DNA of 64,000 nucleotides from Saprospiraceae bacterium (GCA_024762995.1 JANTGI010000002.1:1-64000); one strand, 5' to 3'; counted from the first letter of the stretch, positions 27,740 to 37,385 are shown. Translations and numbers: made by a program. Notes: generated by a model from the letters alone, not told the origin.

Positions 27740-30184
27740 ATGAAACTTTCTCTTAGCTGGCTTAAAGAATATATCAACTTAGATCACTTGCCCGTTTCCG
27801 AAATTAGTGAAATGCTCACGGATTTGGGGCTCGAAGTGGAAGGCATCGAAGAAGTAGAGACGATTAAAGGCGGGCTCAAAGGTATAGTTATAGGGCAAGT
27901 CGTCGAATGTGGACAGCATCCTAATGCAGATTCCCTTTCGGTAACGAAGGTGGATGTAGGACAGGGAGAGTTATTGCCTATCGTGTGTGGTGCGCCTAAT
28001 GTCGCCAAAGGTCAAAAAGTCGTGGTGGCGACCGTGGGTACGACCTTGTATGGGGAGGATGATAAGCCGTTTTTGATAAAAAAAGCCAAATTGCGTGGCG
28101 AGCCTTCTCATGGGATGATTTGTGCGGAAGATGAATTGGGGTTGGGAGATAGCCACGAAGGGATAATGGTCTTGCCTGATGATGTAAAAGTGGGGACGGA
28201 AGCGGCCTCCTATTTTGATGTAGAGACTGATATTGTTTTTGAGATTGGCTTGACTCCCAATCGGGCGGATGGTAATTCGCATATTGGCGCAGCCAAGGAC
28301 TTAGCGACCAAATTGTCCTACGATAGCGGAAAAAAAATATCTGTTGCTTGGCCTGATATTGAGGCTTTTGATGCCTTACAAAACCAGCCTAAGCCTTCTC
28401 CAATCTCTGTCGAAATCAAAAATATAGAGGCTTGTCCCAGATATGCCGGATTGTATATCTCAGGGGTGTCCATCACATCTTCGCCGGAGTGGATGCAGCG
28501 GAGATTGATTTCGGTAGGTGTTCGCCCGATCAACAATATTGTGGACATCACTAATTTTGTCTTGCATGAGCTTGGTCAGCCCCTTCATGCGTTTGATGCT
28601 GATAAGATAGCCGGACACAAAATCATTGTCAATACCTTGGAAAAAGATACTCCGTTTGAAGCATTGGATGAAGTGACCCGAAAACTACGCGCAGAAGATT
28701 TAATGATTTGCGATGTCCATGAACAAGGGATTTGTATGGCAGGGGTTTTTGGTGGTGCCAATTCGGGAGTGACAGAAAATACCACCAATATCTTTTTGGA
28801 GTCGGCTTATTTTGAGCCGGCTTACATACGGCCTTCTAGCTTTAAACACGACTTGCGGACAGATGCGGCCAAATGCTTTGAGAAAGGCGTGGACATCAAT
28901 CGGATTATTCCGGCGCTGAAGAGAGCAGCTTTGTTGATTAAAGAATACGGGGGCGGAGACATTAATTTTCAGATAGTCGATGAATATCCAAGAGTAAAAC
29001 CGGCGGCCATCGTGGATTTGAATTATGATAAGGTCCGGTCGTTGATTGGGGCGAACATCCCCAATTCGGAGATGGACCACATCATGGAAGCGATGGATTT
29101 TGTCCTTACGGAAAAAACAGATACAACGGTCAGAGTTCAAGTAACGACGGACAAACCTGATGTGACAAGACCGGCAGACATCGTAGAAGAAATACTTCGT
29201 GTGTATAACTACAATAATGTGCCGACTCCGGCCAAAGTTAATGCGTCTCCTGCCTACGGTAAATTTCCCGAGCCTCATTATTTGCAAGAATTGGTGGCCA
29301 ATTATTTAGCAGATAATGGATTCTTAGAAGCCATGGGATTGTCTATCACTCAATCCAAATATTTTGCGCAAGCCTTGCCTGTCGCAGATGAAGAACTCGT
29401 CTATATCAACAATACTTCCAATATGCACCTTGATGTCATGCGGCCTTATATGTTGCCTGCCATGTTGGAAGCTATTGAACGTAGCCAAAATCGGCAGACC
29501 ACTGACTTAAAATATTTTGAATTTGGTAAGACTTATCGCAAAAAAGAAAAAGGCTATTCTGAACGTAAACATTTAACCCTGACCCTGACGGGAAAAACAA
29601 AACCCCAAAACTGGCACGGTGATCAAAAAGAGACCAGTTTTTATACGATTAAAGCCTATGTCGATAATGTTTTGCGCAAGCTGGGAATAGATAGCTTTCG
29701 CCAAAATACACCAAAGGATAATTTCTTTGCTTTTGGAACACGCTACGAAAAAGGCCCGATGAAGCTTGTGGAGTTTGGTCGCCTGACCGCAAAGATAACC
29801 AAGGCGTTTTCTGTCAAAGGAGAAGTTTACTATGCGGATTTTGATTGGGATGTCCTACTTAAACTGGCCACCAATCGAGTAAAATATAGCGAGCTAAACA
29901 AGTTTCCCGGGGTGCGTAGAGATTTAGCCCTGGTTATTGACAAAAAAGTGAAGTTCGGAGATATTGCCCTTCTTGTCAACAAGACACTCAAAGACAAGGT
30001 TACAGATATTAATCTTTTTGATGTTTATGAAAATGATGAGCAACTTGGGCCGGATAAAAAATCTTATGCCATTAGCTTGACCATTGAAGATAAAACGAAA
30101 ACTTTAAAGGACAAGGAAGTTGAAGCCATGATGAATAAAGTCGTCAAGACTTTGCAAAATAAAGTCGGAGCAGTATTGAGGTAG
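27740..30184 (+). CDS. pheT: Phenylalanyl-tRNA synthetase beta subunit
   Basis: 814 residues from the ATG at 27740 (MKLSLSWLKEYINLDHLP, the usual PheT start). Domains in order: N-terminal, tRNA-binding OB fold (about 45-150), B3/B4 editing domain (about 220-390), B5 (about 410-480), catalytic-like core (about 490-700) and the C-terminal ferredoxin-fold anticodon-binding domain (about 720-814, starting FPGVRRDLALVIDKKV). It forms an alpha2-beta2 enzyme with PheS, which is not adjacent, as in many Bacteroidota. It is monocistronic; a small REP-like hairpin follows. Confidence 0.97.
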   Translation: MKLSLSWLKEYINLDHLPVSEISEMLTDLGLEVEGIEEVETIKGGLKGIVIGQVVECGQHPNADSLSVTKVDVGQGELLPIVCGAPNVAKGQKVVVATVGTTLYGEDDKPFLIKKAKLRGEPSHGMICAEDELGLGDSHEGIMVLPDDVKVGTEAASYFDVETDIVFEIGLTPNRADGNSHIGAAKDLATKLSYDSGKKISVAWPDIEAFDALQNQPKPSPISVEIKNIEACPRYAGLYISGVSITSSPEWMQRRLISVGVRPINNIVDITNFVLHELGQPLHAFDADKIAGHKIIVNTLEKDTPFEALDEVTRKLRAEDLMICDVHEQGICMAGVFGGANSGVTENTTNIFLESAYFEPAYIRPSSFKHDLRTDAAKCFEKGVDINRIIPALKRAALLIKEYGGGDINFQIVDEYPRVKPAAIVDLNYDKVRSLIGANIPNSEMDHIMEAMDFVLTEKTDTTVRVQVTTDKPDVTRPADIVEEILRVYNYNNVPTPAKVNASPAYGKFPEPHYLQELVANYLADNGFLEAMGLSITQSKYFAQALPVADEELVYINNTSNMHLDVMRPYMLPAMLEAIERSQNRQTTDLKYFEFGKTYRKKEKGYSERKHLTLTLTGKTKPQNWHGDQKETSFYTIKAYVDNVLRKLGIDSFRQNTPKDNFFAFGTRYEKGPMKLVEFGRLTAKITKAFSVKGEVYYADFDWDVLLKLATNRVKYSELNKFPGVRRDLALVIDKKVKFGDIALLVNKTLKDKVTDINLFDVYENDEQLGPDKKSYAISLTIEDKTKTLKDKEVEAMMNKVVKTLQNKVGAVLR

Positions 30185-30244
30185 CCCGCTGCCTTCGGAA
30201 AGTGAGTAAGTAATTGGGTATATTATAGATTGCATTTTTGACCG

Positions 30245-30268
30245 GTCTGCCTACAGTAATAGGCAGGC
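30245..30268. repeat. REP-like hairpin between pheT and the histidine kinase gene
   Basis: gtctgccta-cagtaa-taggcaggc, same terminal words (tgcct/aggca) as the REP-like units near 26.2-26.5 kb, about 15 bases before the kinase start. Confidence 0.5.
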
Positions 30269-30284
30269 GAGATTAGCTTGTCAC

Positions 30285-31346
30285 ATGAAAAAGAAGGCCA
30301 TTCAATTTAAAGACATCACAAAGCCGTTTAGTCCATGGCAATATTGGATTTTGACTATCTTGTTTCCATTGTTCTTTATGTATTTGTCTTGGGCGAGTGC
30401 TTTTCATGATGGGCGCACTTTCTTGAAGGCATTTTCGTGGTATTCCATTGTAGGTATAACCCAGAGCTTGGGGCATGGCTATATCGGCCTTCAATTGAAT
30501 CGGTGGTTTCCTTGGAAGGAGCGACCAAAGACTCGCTTGCTACTGACGATAGTGGCTCTTGTTGTTTATTCCGTGATTGCCTATGTGCTTGTGGCGACTT
30601 TGCTGGCGTTGTTTTGGAATGATATTAGCTTAAAAGAAGCCTTGGATATTGGTTTGCAGGGTGTCTGGGTGGCTGTCAAAATATCCTTTGCGTTTGCGTT
30701 TGTTTTTGCATCGATTTCTTTTTTTCTCAATTGGCAGAACTCCGTGGTAAAAGCAGAACGCTTGGAAAAAGAACTCGCCAATTACAGGTATCAGACATTG
30801 AAAGAACAGGTTAACCCCCATTTCTTGTTTAATAGTCTCAATGTATTGACAGATTTGGTGCATGAAGATGCAGACCTTGCGGAAAAATATATCCAACAGT
30901 TAAGCCGCATTTATCGCTATGTGCTTGATAGTTCCAACCAATCTATGGTACCCCTTGCGCAAGAATTGGAATTTGTCCATTCCTATATCTTCTTGTTGAA
31001 GATTCGATTCGGTCAAAAACTAAAGATTAGCTTGGATTTGAACGCTAATACCCACCAATACATCGTGCCGGTTTCTATCCAGATGCTGATTGAAAATGCG
31101 GTCAAACACAATCAAATTACCACCGAAAATCCACTAGAGATAAAAGTATTTGAGCGAGCCGGGCACATCGTCGTCCGGAATAATTACCGGCCTAAACGGA
31201 ATGTCAAGGATGTTTCCGGCAAAGGATTGAATAATTTGCAGCAACAATTTAGGCTTTGGACTGACGAACCTATTGATATCACCCAATCGGAGACTTCATT
31301 TACTGTTAGCCTGCCGATAATTGAAGACCCAAACCTAAAACTATGA
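30285..31346 (+). CDS. LytS-type sensor histidine kinase
   Basis: 353 residues: four TM helices (about 18-150), a short linker, and a His_kinase domain (PF06580 type) with the phosphorylated histidine H179 in NPHFLFNSLN, followed by an ATPase domain with the N-box MLIENAVKHN and a glycine motif GKGLNNLQQQF. No extracellular sensory domain is visible, so the signal may be sensed within the membrane. The stop overlaps the start of the response-regulator gene (ATGA), so the pair is translationally coupled. Confidence 0.92.
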   Translation: MKKKAIQFKDITKPFSPWQYWILTILFPLFFMYLSWASAFHDGRTFLKAFSWYSIVGITQSLGHGYIGLQLNRWFPWKERPKTRLLLTIVALVVYSVIAYVLVATLLALFWNDISLKEALDIGLQGVWVAVKISFAFAFVFASISFFLNWQNSVVKAERLEKELANYRYQTLKEQVNPHFLFNSLNVLTDLVHEDADLAEKYIQQLSRIYRYVLDSSNQSMVPLAQELEFVHSYIFLLKIRFGQKLKISLDLNANTHQYIVPVSIQMLIENAVKHNQITTENPLEIKVFERAGHIVVRNNYRPKRNVKDVSGKGLNNLQQQFRLWTDEPIDITQSETSFTVSLPIIEDPNLKL

Positions 31347-32098
31347 ATGTCCTAATTATTGAAGATGAACCGAGAGCGGCTGCGCGGTTGGTGCGATTGA
31401 TAAAAAAGATTGCTCCCGAATTTAGTATCGTAGGAATGACGGACTCCATTCAGGCATCCATTGAGCAGCTTAAGCAGCAAGAGAATATCCAACTGATTTT
31501 TTCTGATATTGAACTGGGGGACGGAACGAGCTTTGAGATTTTCCGAAAGGTGGAGTCCGATATTCCGATTATTTTTACGACAGCCTATAATCAATACGCC
31601 ATCGAAGCTTTTAAAGTCAATGGCGTGGATTATTTGCTCAAACCCATTGACGAACAAGATTTGGCGCAAGCTATTCAGAAGTTTAAAAGAAACTTTGGGA
31701 GCGCTCCGGTGATGGATATGACGATGATTGCGCAAGCGATAGAAAATTTGCAATCGAAAAAGAGTAAAACCAGATTTTTGGTTAAAGTCGGAGAAAAATT
31801 AAAAAGTATTCCATCGATGGAGATTGCGGCCTTTTATAGTATGGCCAAAGGCACTTTTTTATTGACTAAAAACGGTCGAAATTATTCAATTGACCGGCCA
31901 TTGGATGCTCTGGTGGAAGAGTTAGATGATGCTCATTTCTTTAAAATAAGTCGTAAGCATATTGTTGCATTAGATGCTTTGGATGAGATTTTGGTGCATA
32001 GTAATTCAAGATTATTGCTAAAAATTAAGGGCTTAGAAAGCCAAGAAGTGGTTGTCGCAAGAGAAAAAGTCAAACAATTTAAGGCTTGGTTGGGTTAG
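31343..32098 (+). CDS. LytTR-type response regulator
   Basis: 251 residues: receiver domain (1-120) with acidic pocket E7-D8-E9 and phosphoacceptor D55 (FSDIELGDG), conserved T80 and K100 (LLKPID), and a C-terminal LytTR DNA-binding domain (about 140-250, KSIPSMEIAAFYS ... FFKISRKHIVALDALDEI). Cognate partner of the kinase just upstream. It converges with the polysaccharide ligase gene and overlaps its end by 20 bases; control of that cluster is possible but only inferred from proximity. Confidence 0.93.
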   Translation: MNVLIIEDEPRAAARLVRLIKKIAPEFSIVGMTDSIQASIEQLKQQENIQLIFSDIELGDGTSFEIFRKVESDIPIIFTTAYNQYAIEAFKVNGVDYLLKPIDEQDLAQAIQKFKRNFGSAPVMDMTMIAQAIENLQSKKSKTRFLVKVGEKLKSIPSMEIAAFYSMAKGTFLLTKNGRNYSIDRPLDALVEELDDAHFFKISRKHIVALDALDEILVHSNSRLLLKIKGLESQEVVVAREKVKQFKAWLG

Positions 32099-33554
32099 CT
32101 TTCGCTAAAAATTGCTCTTCCTTTTTGTCGTGGGCATGGATATAAAGGCGCACAATCATCGCTGCGGACAGGAAGAAAAATGAGCCGATTTTGTCCGTTT
32201 CGACCACATCATTTACAATCAAGAGCGAGCAAATAGCTAAAAATGAGAGTAGGTTCGCCATGATGCGTCGTTTGATGGCGGGCTCTTTCGACAAATGATA
32301 GGCGCGCTCCCCCGTCACAATAATTCCCATCATCAACAGTACAAAAAATATCAGACCGGGGAAACCCTGTTCTACGGTAGTCATCAAAAAATAACAGTGT
32401 ACCCCTGATTTTTCCGGATTGTCGCTGACATAGGTCTTAAACATCCGGAGCGTATAGGGCTGATAGAAGCTATAGAAATTGCCCGGGCCAAAACCCAAAT
32501 AGGGATGGTCAGAAGCCATCCGAAAAGCGGCAACCCAGCGATAGACCCGCTCCATCACGGAGATGTCTTCCAAGTTGTAGGTGGCTTCAACAAGGTCATC
32601 AAATTCTTTATTGGAGATCGTGCGCTCATAGTTTGGGGCGTAATCCAAATAGTGGTTGTCCTGTACAATCCACCGAACTCCAATGGCGCTGACAATAACC
32701 GCAATGATTAGCGCATATTTGAGTACATTGAGTCGTACCAGCCAATAAGCCCCTATTAACGCCACCACAGATATATAAGCGGCTCTGGTATAGGAATATT
32801 TTATGGCAATGAGAAAAAGGACGATGAGCCCCACCATCAACCACCAATAGGCTGATTTTTTCTTAAAGAAGGCCAAGCTTTCCCAAATGTAGGGCAAAAA
32901 TAAAGTCAAAATGGAAGCATAAATGACATGATTGGGGTAAAAAGGACCTAAGACCCAGTTGATATTGTCAAAGCTAAAACCAAAGGCACTATGTCGAACC
33001 ATCACATAGATAACCGTAAGTGTGATGGATGCCAGAGTCGTCAATAGCCAAGTCTTATAAACCTTGTCGCGGTACAATAATTTTCCCGCAAGGAAGTAAA
33101 AAGGAATTACGTACCAGACTTTTGCAGCTAGGAACTTGACAGAAAAGGTAAATTGTTCTGAAGTTAATGTGGTAATAAATATCCAAGCTAGATGCACCAA
33201 TAAAAGTAAACTTACCGGATGCGTGATAAATTTGTAGGACATCTTGCGATAATTACTCAAAAAGTACAGGATGGAAATGCCCGTAAGGAGTAAGGTGATG
33301 GGTTCGGAAGGTAAATCCGTGGAACTGCTGCCAATTCTATAATTAAAGGAAAAAGGAATCACAAAAAAAAGCAAATAAAAAAGTATTTTGTAATCTGTGA
33401 CAGTTACGTAAATACCAAAAATAATTGCAGGAAACAGCGCAAACATCGGGGCGTCAAGCAACACCGCTCCCCAACTTCCAATAAGGATGGAGCCACCCAA
33501 AATCCACCAAAATAAAACGGAAGGGTTGGCGACTATTTGCTTGAGATTAGGCAC
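32079..33554 (-). CDS. O-antigen ligase / Wzy-type polymerase family membrane protein
   Basis: About 490 residues with roughly eleven TM helices and a large periplasmic loop (about 320-420) containing the Wzy_C-type sequence PYLGFGPGNFYSFY. Such proteins polymerise or transfer surface polysaccharide. Two starts are possible: TTG at 33584 (38-base overlap with the upstream Wzz-like gene) or GTG at 33554 (8-base overlap); the shorter overlap is preferred. Part of a minus-strand export cluster with the Wzz-like and flippase genes. Confidence 0.82.
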   Translation of the reverse strand: MPNLKQIVANPSVLFWWILGGSILIGSWGAVLLDAPMFALFPAIIFGIYVTVTDYKILFYLLFFVIPFSFNYRIGSSSTDLPSEPITLLLTGISILYFLSNYRKMSYKFITHPVSLLLLVHLAWIFITTLTSEQFTFSVKFLAAKVWYVIPFYFLAGKLLYRDKVYKTWLLTTLASITLTVIYVMVRHSAFGFSFDNINWVLGPFYPNHVIYASILTLFLPYIWESLAFFKKKSAYWWLMVGLIVLFLIAIKYSYTRAAYISVVALIGAYWLVRLNVLKYALIIAVIVSAIGVRWIVQDNHYLDYAPNYERTISNKEFDDLVEATYNLEDISVMERVYRWVAAFRMASDHPYLGFGPGNFYSFYQPYTLRMFKTYVSDNPEKSGVHCYFLMTTVEQGFPGLIFFVLLMMGIIVTGERAYHLSKEPAIKRRIMANLLSFLAICSLLIVNDVVETDKIGSFFFLSAAMIVRLYIHAHDKKEEQFLAKANPTKP

Positions 33555-34665
33555 CTTTGATGCGTTTAAGGTCAATTTTCCCAATGTTCTCCATCACTAA
33601 TACCCCCAAAATGCTAAAGATGAAGGCAGCCAAAGTTGCGGCAATTACTAAGATACTACGTTTGGGGCGTGATTTTATTTTGGGAATCTCTCCTTTTTCC
33701 GCAAGGATAATAGTGGGCGCATTGCTAGAGTAAACCGTCTTGATTTGTCTTAGTCTTTCTTTCTCAAAGTCTAATTGTCCGGAAAGTCGTGAGTAGCGAT
33801 CTTGTAATACTTGAGTAGAGGCCATGCCTTCTCGTAGAAGTTTGATAGAAAAAAGGGCGCTATCGTTTGTGCCGAGGATGGTTTGGAGCTCTTTATCTAA
33901 TTTGGCGACTCGGGCAGTTAATATTTGTATGGTATCTCTTTGGCCCCGCATGGTTTTAAATTTTTCCAGAGCAGCGCGTGTACCGGCTAATTGGGATTCT
34001 GTTTCGGTGGCCATTTGGGAGAGTAGCTCGCCTTGAGAGCCTATGTTGAAGATGTTGTATCGTTTGCGCAAAAGCTGTAAGCTGTCACCGATTACTTTCA
34101 ACTCTTTTGATTTCTCGGCAATACTTCCTTCGTATAGTTTAATCCTTTGGTATTGGTTGGTTTTAAGAAGGTTGAGTGTTATCTTTCCTATTTGATTTCT
34201 TGCTTCATTGGCGATGGTGGCGGCAAACTCCGGATCTTTGTCTTCAAAGGATAGCGAAATAGCATCAAACTTTGTTTTTAGTACGTCCAAGTTTGATCGA
34301 AATTTTTTCTCTAATTTAAACTGCCTTTTGGGGGTGTTGGCTTTCATCCTGTAATGGTCGGCTACCCGGAATGAGTCAATGAGAAAATTGACGAGCTCCG
34401 AAGATGACGCAATGGTCAATAGTCGGTCATTATCAAAGTCATCTCCATAAAATCTGGTTGCTTTATTGGTGCGACCGAATACTTGATCCGGTTTGTTGAC
34501 ATCCGTACTTGCGGCAAAAAATACTGTCGTGGATTGATAGTAGTTGGATAAGGTCAGAGAGAGTAGGATGCTCCCAATAGCTGCAACGGCGGTGATGCCG
34601 ACAATTTTTTTTCGCCATTTCCATAATATGGCGATGATGTCGGTCAAGCTATCTTGTGAATTCAT
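33547..34665 (-). CDS. Wzz-like polysaccharide chain-length determinant / co-polymerase
   Basis: 372 residues from the ATG at 34665 (MNSQDSLTDIIAILWKWRKK). Typical Wzz layout: N-terminal TM (about 20-40), a periplasmic region with a long coiled coil (about 150-310, including LKVIGDSLQLLRKRYNIF and KELQTILGTND), and a C-terminal TM (about 340-362) after a proline-rich loop (IPKIKSRPKRS). No tyrosine-kinase domain. The frame extends upstream to 34824, but a -7 element at 34684-34691 excludes that start. Probably sets polymer length with the downstream ligase. Confidence 0.85.
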   Translation of the reverse strand: MNSQDSLTDIIAILWKWRKKIVGITAVAAIGSILLSLTLSNYYQSTTVFFAASTDVNKPDQVFGRTNKATRFYGDDFDNDRLLTIASSSELVNFLIDSFRVADHYRMKANTPKRQFKLEKKFRSNLDVLKTKFDAISLSFEDKDPEFAATIANEARNQIGKITLNLLKTNQYQRIKLYEGSIAEKSKELKVIGDSLQLLRKRYNIFNIGSQGELLSQMATETESQLAGTRAALEKFKTMRGQRDTIQILTARVAKLDKELQTILGTNDSALFSIKLLREGMASTQVLQDRYSRLSGQLDFEKERLRQIKTVYSSNAPTIILAEKGEIPKIKSRPKRSILVIAATLAAFIFSILGVLVMENIGKIDLKRIKGA

Positions 34666-34683
34666 TTGTTTTGTTTTAAGCTG

Positions 34684-34691
34684 CAAAGCTA
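34684..34691 (-). promoter_or_regulatory. -7 element TAGCTTTG for the Wzz-like gene
   Basis: Full match to TAnnTTTG, 18 bases before the ATG at 34665. It gives the wzz-ligase pair its own promoter within the polysaccharide cluster. Confidence 0.55.
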
Positions 34692-34718
34692 CGGAAGCAA
34701 ATCGTTTGTACCCAATGA

Positions 34719-36152
34719 CTAACGGTTTTTTAATAATTTTATTAAGCCTTGCGGCGAAAATAGCCCAAGGACCACCGCAAGAATTAGCGTAATGGCGATA
34801 CTCCCGATAAAAAGAAGAAGCCAATTGGACGACAAGGCAAATAAACCATAGGAGATGAGCCCACTAAGGATGGGAAAGACTAAAATCTGACCAATAGCTC
34901 GTCCGGATGGCCGATATAAAGAAGATTGGGCCAAAAGGCGATATTGGTAGAGGGTCACAAACCATTGGGTGATGGCAGCGACAAAGGCGGCTCCAACGGC
35001 TCCATGGGTCGGTATAATGAAAGCATTTAGACCCAAATTTAGGAGGACTGCCCAAAAGTACATTTTATTAAGTTGTCGGATTGCTCCTGCAGCCAATAGC
35101 AAGACCCCATTAACGCTTGACCACATCAACGCCAGTAAGGCAAGCATCAACAATCCTAATACATTGGCGGAGTAGGCGTCCCCTTCTGTGTATAGCATCT
35201 TCATGATAGGTTCGCGAAAAATAATAACAGGAATGGCGGCTGTAACTCCCACCACCCACATCATTTTTATAACTAACTGGGCTAAATCTTCCGTCGGTTC
35301 CCGCATTTTGATTTGTCGGACAAACATCGGCAGTAAAAAAGCACTTATCAATAATCCAACCATGGTGCCCGCATCCATCAGTCGAAAAGCGGAGGCATAA
35401 ATTCCTGTCTCGTGTTCTGAAACTAATTGAGAAAGCATAACACTATCAATTCGACTATAAATCGCCATCAATAAACCTAAAAGGGCATAAGGGCCACTTT
35501 CTTTGATAATCACCAACAAAAAGGGTAGATTTAGGCGTATCCGGGGTATCTTAACCTTTCTGTAAAGAAAAAACAGACCGATTAAAGTCGTCAGGAATAA
35601 GGATATGAACTGCCCCCAAGCAAACCATTCCATCGTAAAATTTGTCCGGAAGGACGGTGTCCAGAGCAAGGTGCCGATGATGATAATCATTAAGAACTTG
35701 TCCAAAACAGAAAAGACGCTGTCCAACCTATAAAATCCTAAGGCAGAGACATTAGAGCGCAAATAGTAGATGAGTGCCACCAAAATTTGGTTTAAACCGA
35801 TGGCAATCAGCACACTCTTCGATAGGGCCCAATATCCCAAAACCCAACCAAAGAAAAGAAAGATCATCATAAAAATAATACCCAAAATAGCCTTGAAAAC
35901 CAATATGTTAGGGAGGTATTTGGGAAGTAGTTGACGATGTTGGGCGATGTGCTTATTATTAAAATTTTGAATCCCAAAGTCGTTGATGATTTGAAAAAGG
36001 TAGGCAAGGTTTAGGATGGCGAAGTAAGCTCCATAAGCGGCAGGTCCAACTAAGTTTTGGACACCTCTATCAATACCGAAGATAAAAAATACCTTTACTA
36101 GTACGTTTAGCCCAATGACTAAAACCACATTGATTAAAAATTCCCTTTTCAT
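34719..36152 (-). CDS. Polysaccharide flippase, Wzx/MATE-like (MOP superfamily)
   Basis: 477 residues with about fourteen TM helices and no soluble domain. The N-terminus (NVVLVIGLNVLVKVFFIFGIDRGVQNLVG) and the pattern of charged residues in the first helices fit polysaccharide biosynthesis flippases that move lipid-linked repeat units across the inner membrane. It lies 53 bases upstream of the Wzz-like gene in the same direction, so flippase, co-polymerase and ligase form a Wzy-type export set; glycosyltransferases are not in this window. Confidence 0.85.
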   Translation of the reverse strand: MKREFLINVVLVIGLNVLVKVFFIFGIDRGVQNLVGPAAYGAYFAILNLAYLFQIINDFGIQNFNNKHIAQHRQLLPKYLPNILVFKAILGIIFMMIFLFFGWVLGYWALSKSVLIAIGLNQILVALIYYLRSNVSALGFYRLDSVFSVLDKFLMIIIIGTLLWTPSFRTNFTMEWFAWGQFISLFLTTLIGLFFLYRKVKIPRIRLNLPFLLVIIKESGPYALLGLLMAIYSRIDSVMLSQLVSEHETGIYASAFRLMDAGTMVGLLISAFLLPMFVRQIKMREPTEDLAQLVIKMMWVVGVTAAIPVIIFREPIMKMLYTEGDAYSANVLGLLMLALLALMWSSVNGVLLLAAGAIRQLNKMYFWAVLLNLGLNAFIIPTHGAVGAAFVAAITQWFVTLYQYRLLAQSSLYRPSGRAIGQILVFPILSGLISYGLFALSSNWLLLFIGSIAITLILAVVLGLFSPQGLIKLLKNR

Positions 36153-36210
36153 ATTCGACTGGCAAAGGTCAGGTTAATTCATCAAAAGAACAAATAACGC
36201 AACTTTTTAG

Positions 36211-36226
36211 ATGGCGCTATCGCCAT
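36211..36226. repeat. Perfect hairpin ATGGCG-ctat-CGCCAT
   Basis: Six-bp perfect stem in the gap between the flippase and LEA-like genes, upstream of both; no T-run. Confidence 0.45.
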
Positions 36227-36284
36227 TGGGTGCTTGGGTGCGCCATATGAAAAGAGTTGGGTAAAACAGGTGTCGTATTATTAT

Positions 36285-36392
36285 GTAACTCATGGGCTAA
36301 ATTGGTTCGCCAGTTCTTCTGCGACAAACTTGGCAAATCTCTTTGCAAAATATTCCTGCAGCCTAGTCTTGAAAACCAAATCGTCCCATGTA
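36285..36392 (-). repeat. Dispersed element, minus-strand copy
   Basis: Reverse complement aligns along about 105 bases with 45342-45445. Both copies translate in the same frame to HGTIWF-x-RLGCR-x-IL ... DLP-x-LS ... TNLAH, yet neither sits in a plausible complete gene. Probably a decayed mobile or gene fragment. Confidence 0.65.
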
Positions 36393-36456
36393 AAAACCGG
36401 AGAGTGTCTAAGTCGTTGCCAAAATAATGATATTGGTCTTTAGGCATACAAAATAA

Positions 36457-36498
36457 TGTGAATTTGTTGTAAAATATTCACATTTTTTTTTATCTTTG
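36457..36498 (+). promoter_or_regulatory. Promoter and operator-like dyad of the LEA-like gene
   Basis: TATCTTTG (36491-36498) fully matches TAnnTTTG, with TTTG at 36463-36466 as a possible -33 box. A dyad TGTGAAT ... ATTCACA (36457-36463 / 36476-36482) spans the -33 region and may be a regulator site. Confidence 0.5.
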
Positions 36499-36548
36499 TG
36501 TAAATCTGTCCAATATTTGGCAGGTAGTCGTAATAAAAAAACTTAAAA

Positions 36549-37385
36549 ATGCTGGGATTTCTAAAAAAATTATTTGGGTCAGGAAAAAATGTGGTCAATA
36601 AGGCCGTAGAATCTCTTGACGATGTAAAGGACGCCGTCGTTGATAACGCCGGTGATGCTATTAAAAAGGCTGCTCATGTTGCCGGAGACTTAAAAGACAC
36701 GGTTGTTGACAAGGCCGGAGATTTAGTTGAAAGTGCAGGTGACATAGCCGGAAAGGTAAAAGATACAGCCGGTGATGCTCTTGAAAATGTCGGAGATATA
36801 GCCGGGAAGGTAAAAGATACAGTAGTTGACAAAGCAGGAGATGCGTTTGAAGCAGCAGAAGGTATAACCGGAAAAGTAAAAGATACGGCCGGTCATGTAG
36901 TAAGCAATGTAGTAGAAAAAGCGGGCGATGTCGTAGAAGGCGCCGGAGATATAGCCGGGAAGGTAAAAGATACAGTAGTTGACAAAGCGGGAGATGCGTT
37001 TGAAGCTGCAGAAGATATAGCCGGGAAGGTAAAAGATACAGTAGTTGACAAAGCGGGAGATGCGTTTGAAGCTGCAGAAGGTATAGCCGGGAAAGTAAAA
37101 GATACAGCCGGTCACGTAGTAAGCAATGTAGTAGAAAAAGCGGGCGATGTCGTAGAAGGCGCCGGAGATATAGCCGGGAAGGTGAAAGATACAGCCGGGG
37201 ATGTGGTCAGTGGTGTAGCCGATAAGGCCGGAAATTTGGCTGAAAAGGCTAAGGATGCCGTTACGGGAAATAAATTGTTTGATGAAGCTAAAGATGCTTT
37301 AGGTTCTATCAAGGATAGTGTGTCTGATAAGATTTATGATGCCAAAGATGCGGTGGATGATGTTATCGACGGCAAAGATGCTTAA
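36549..37385 (+). CDS. LEA-like amphipathic repeat protein
   Basis: 278 residues, almost entirely Ala/Asp/Gly/Lys/Val and without Cys, Trp or Pro. After MLGFLKKLFGSGKNVV the body is built of units starting KDT: 22-residue (KDTVVDKAGDAFEAAEGIAG KV), 18-residue and 29-residue versions, i.e. mainly 11-residue periodicity as in group 3 LEA, apolipoprotein and phasin-like helices. It should form a long amphipathic helix on drying or on a membrane or granule surface. No signal peptide. It has its own promoter with an operator-like dyad and a strong terminator. Exact biological role unknown; a stress role is inferred from the repeat type only. Confidence 0.7.
   Translation: MLGFLKKLFGSGKNVVNKAVESLDDVKDAVVDNAGDAIKKAAHVAGDLKDTVVDKAGDLVESAGDIAGKVKDTAGDALENVGDIAGKVKDTVVDKAGDAFEAAEGITGKVKDTAGHVVSNVVEKAGDVVEGAGDIAGKVKDTVVDKAGDAFEAAEDIAGKVKDTVVDKAGDAFEAAEGIAGKVKDTAGHVVSNVVEKAGDVVEGAGDIAGKVKDTAGDVVSGVADKAGNLAEKAKDAVTGNKLFDEAKDALGSIKDSVSDKIYDAKDAVDDVIDGKDA
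36807..37193 (+). repeat. Near-identical internal DNA repeats in the LEA-like gene
   Basis: Segments such as gggaaggtaaaagatacagt followed by agttgacaaagc recur with 66-bp (22-codon) spacing at about 36807, 36957 and 37023; a larger unit (about 36880-36960) recurs at about 37100-37180 almost unchanged. Such identity points to recent expansion. Confidence 0.8.

Noticed and set aside
36217-36447. 76-codon minus-strand frame in the flippase/LEA-like gap
   Set aside because: Consists mostly of the dispersed element; no start context and no partner. Recorded as a repeat instead.
36723-37312. Long open frames antisense to the LEA-like gene
   Set aside because: They mirror the repeat structure on the other strand and have no promoter; artefacts of biased composition.
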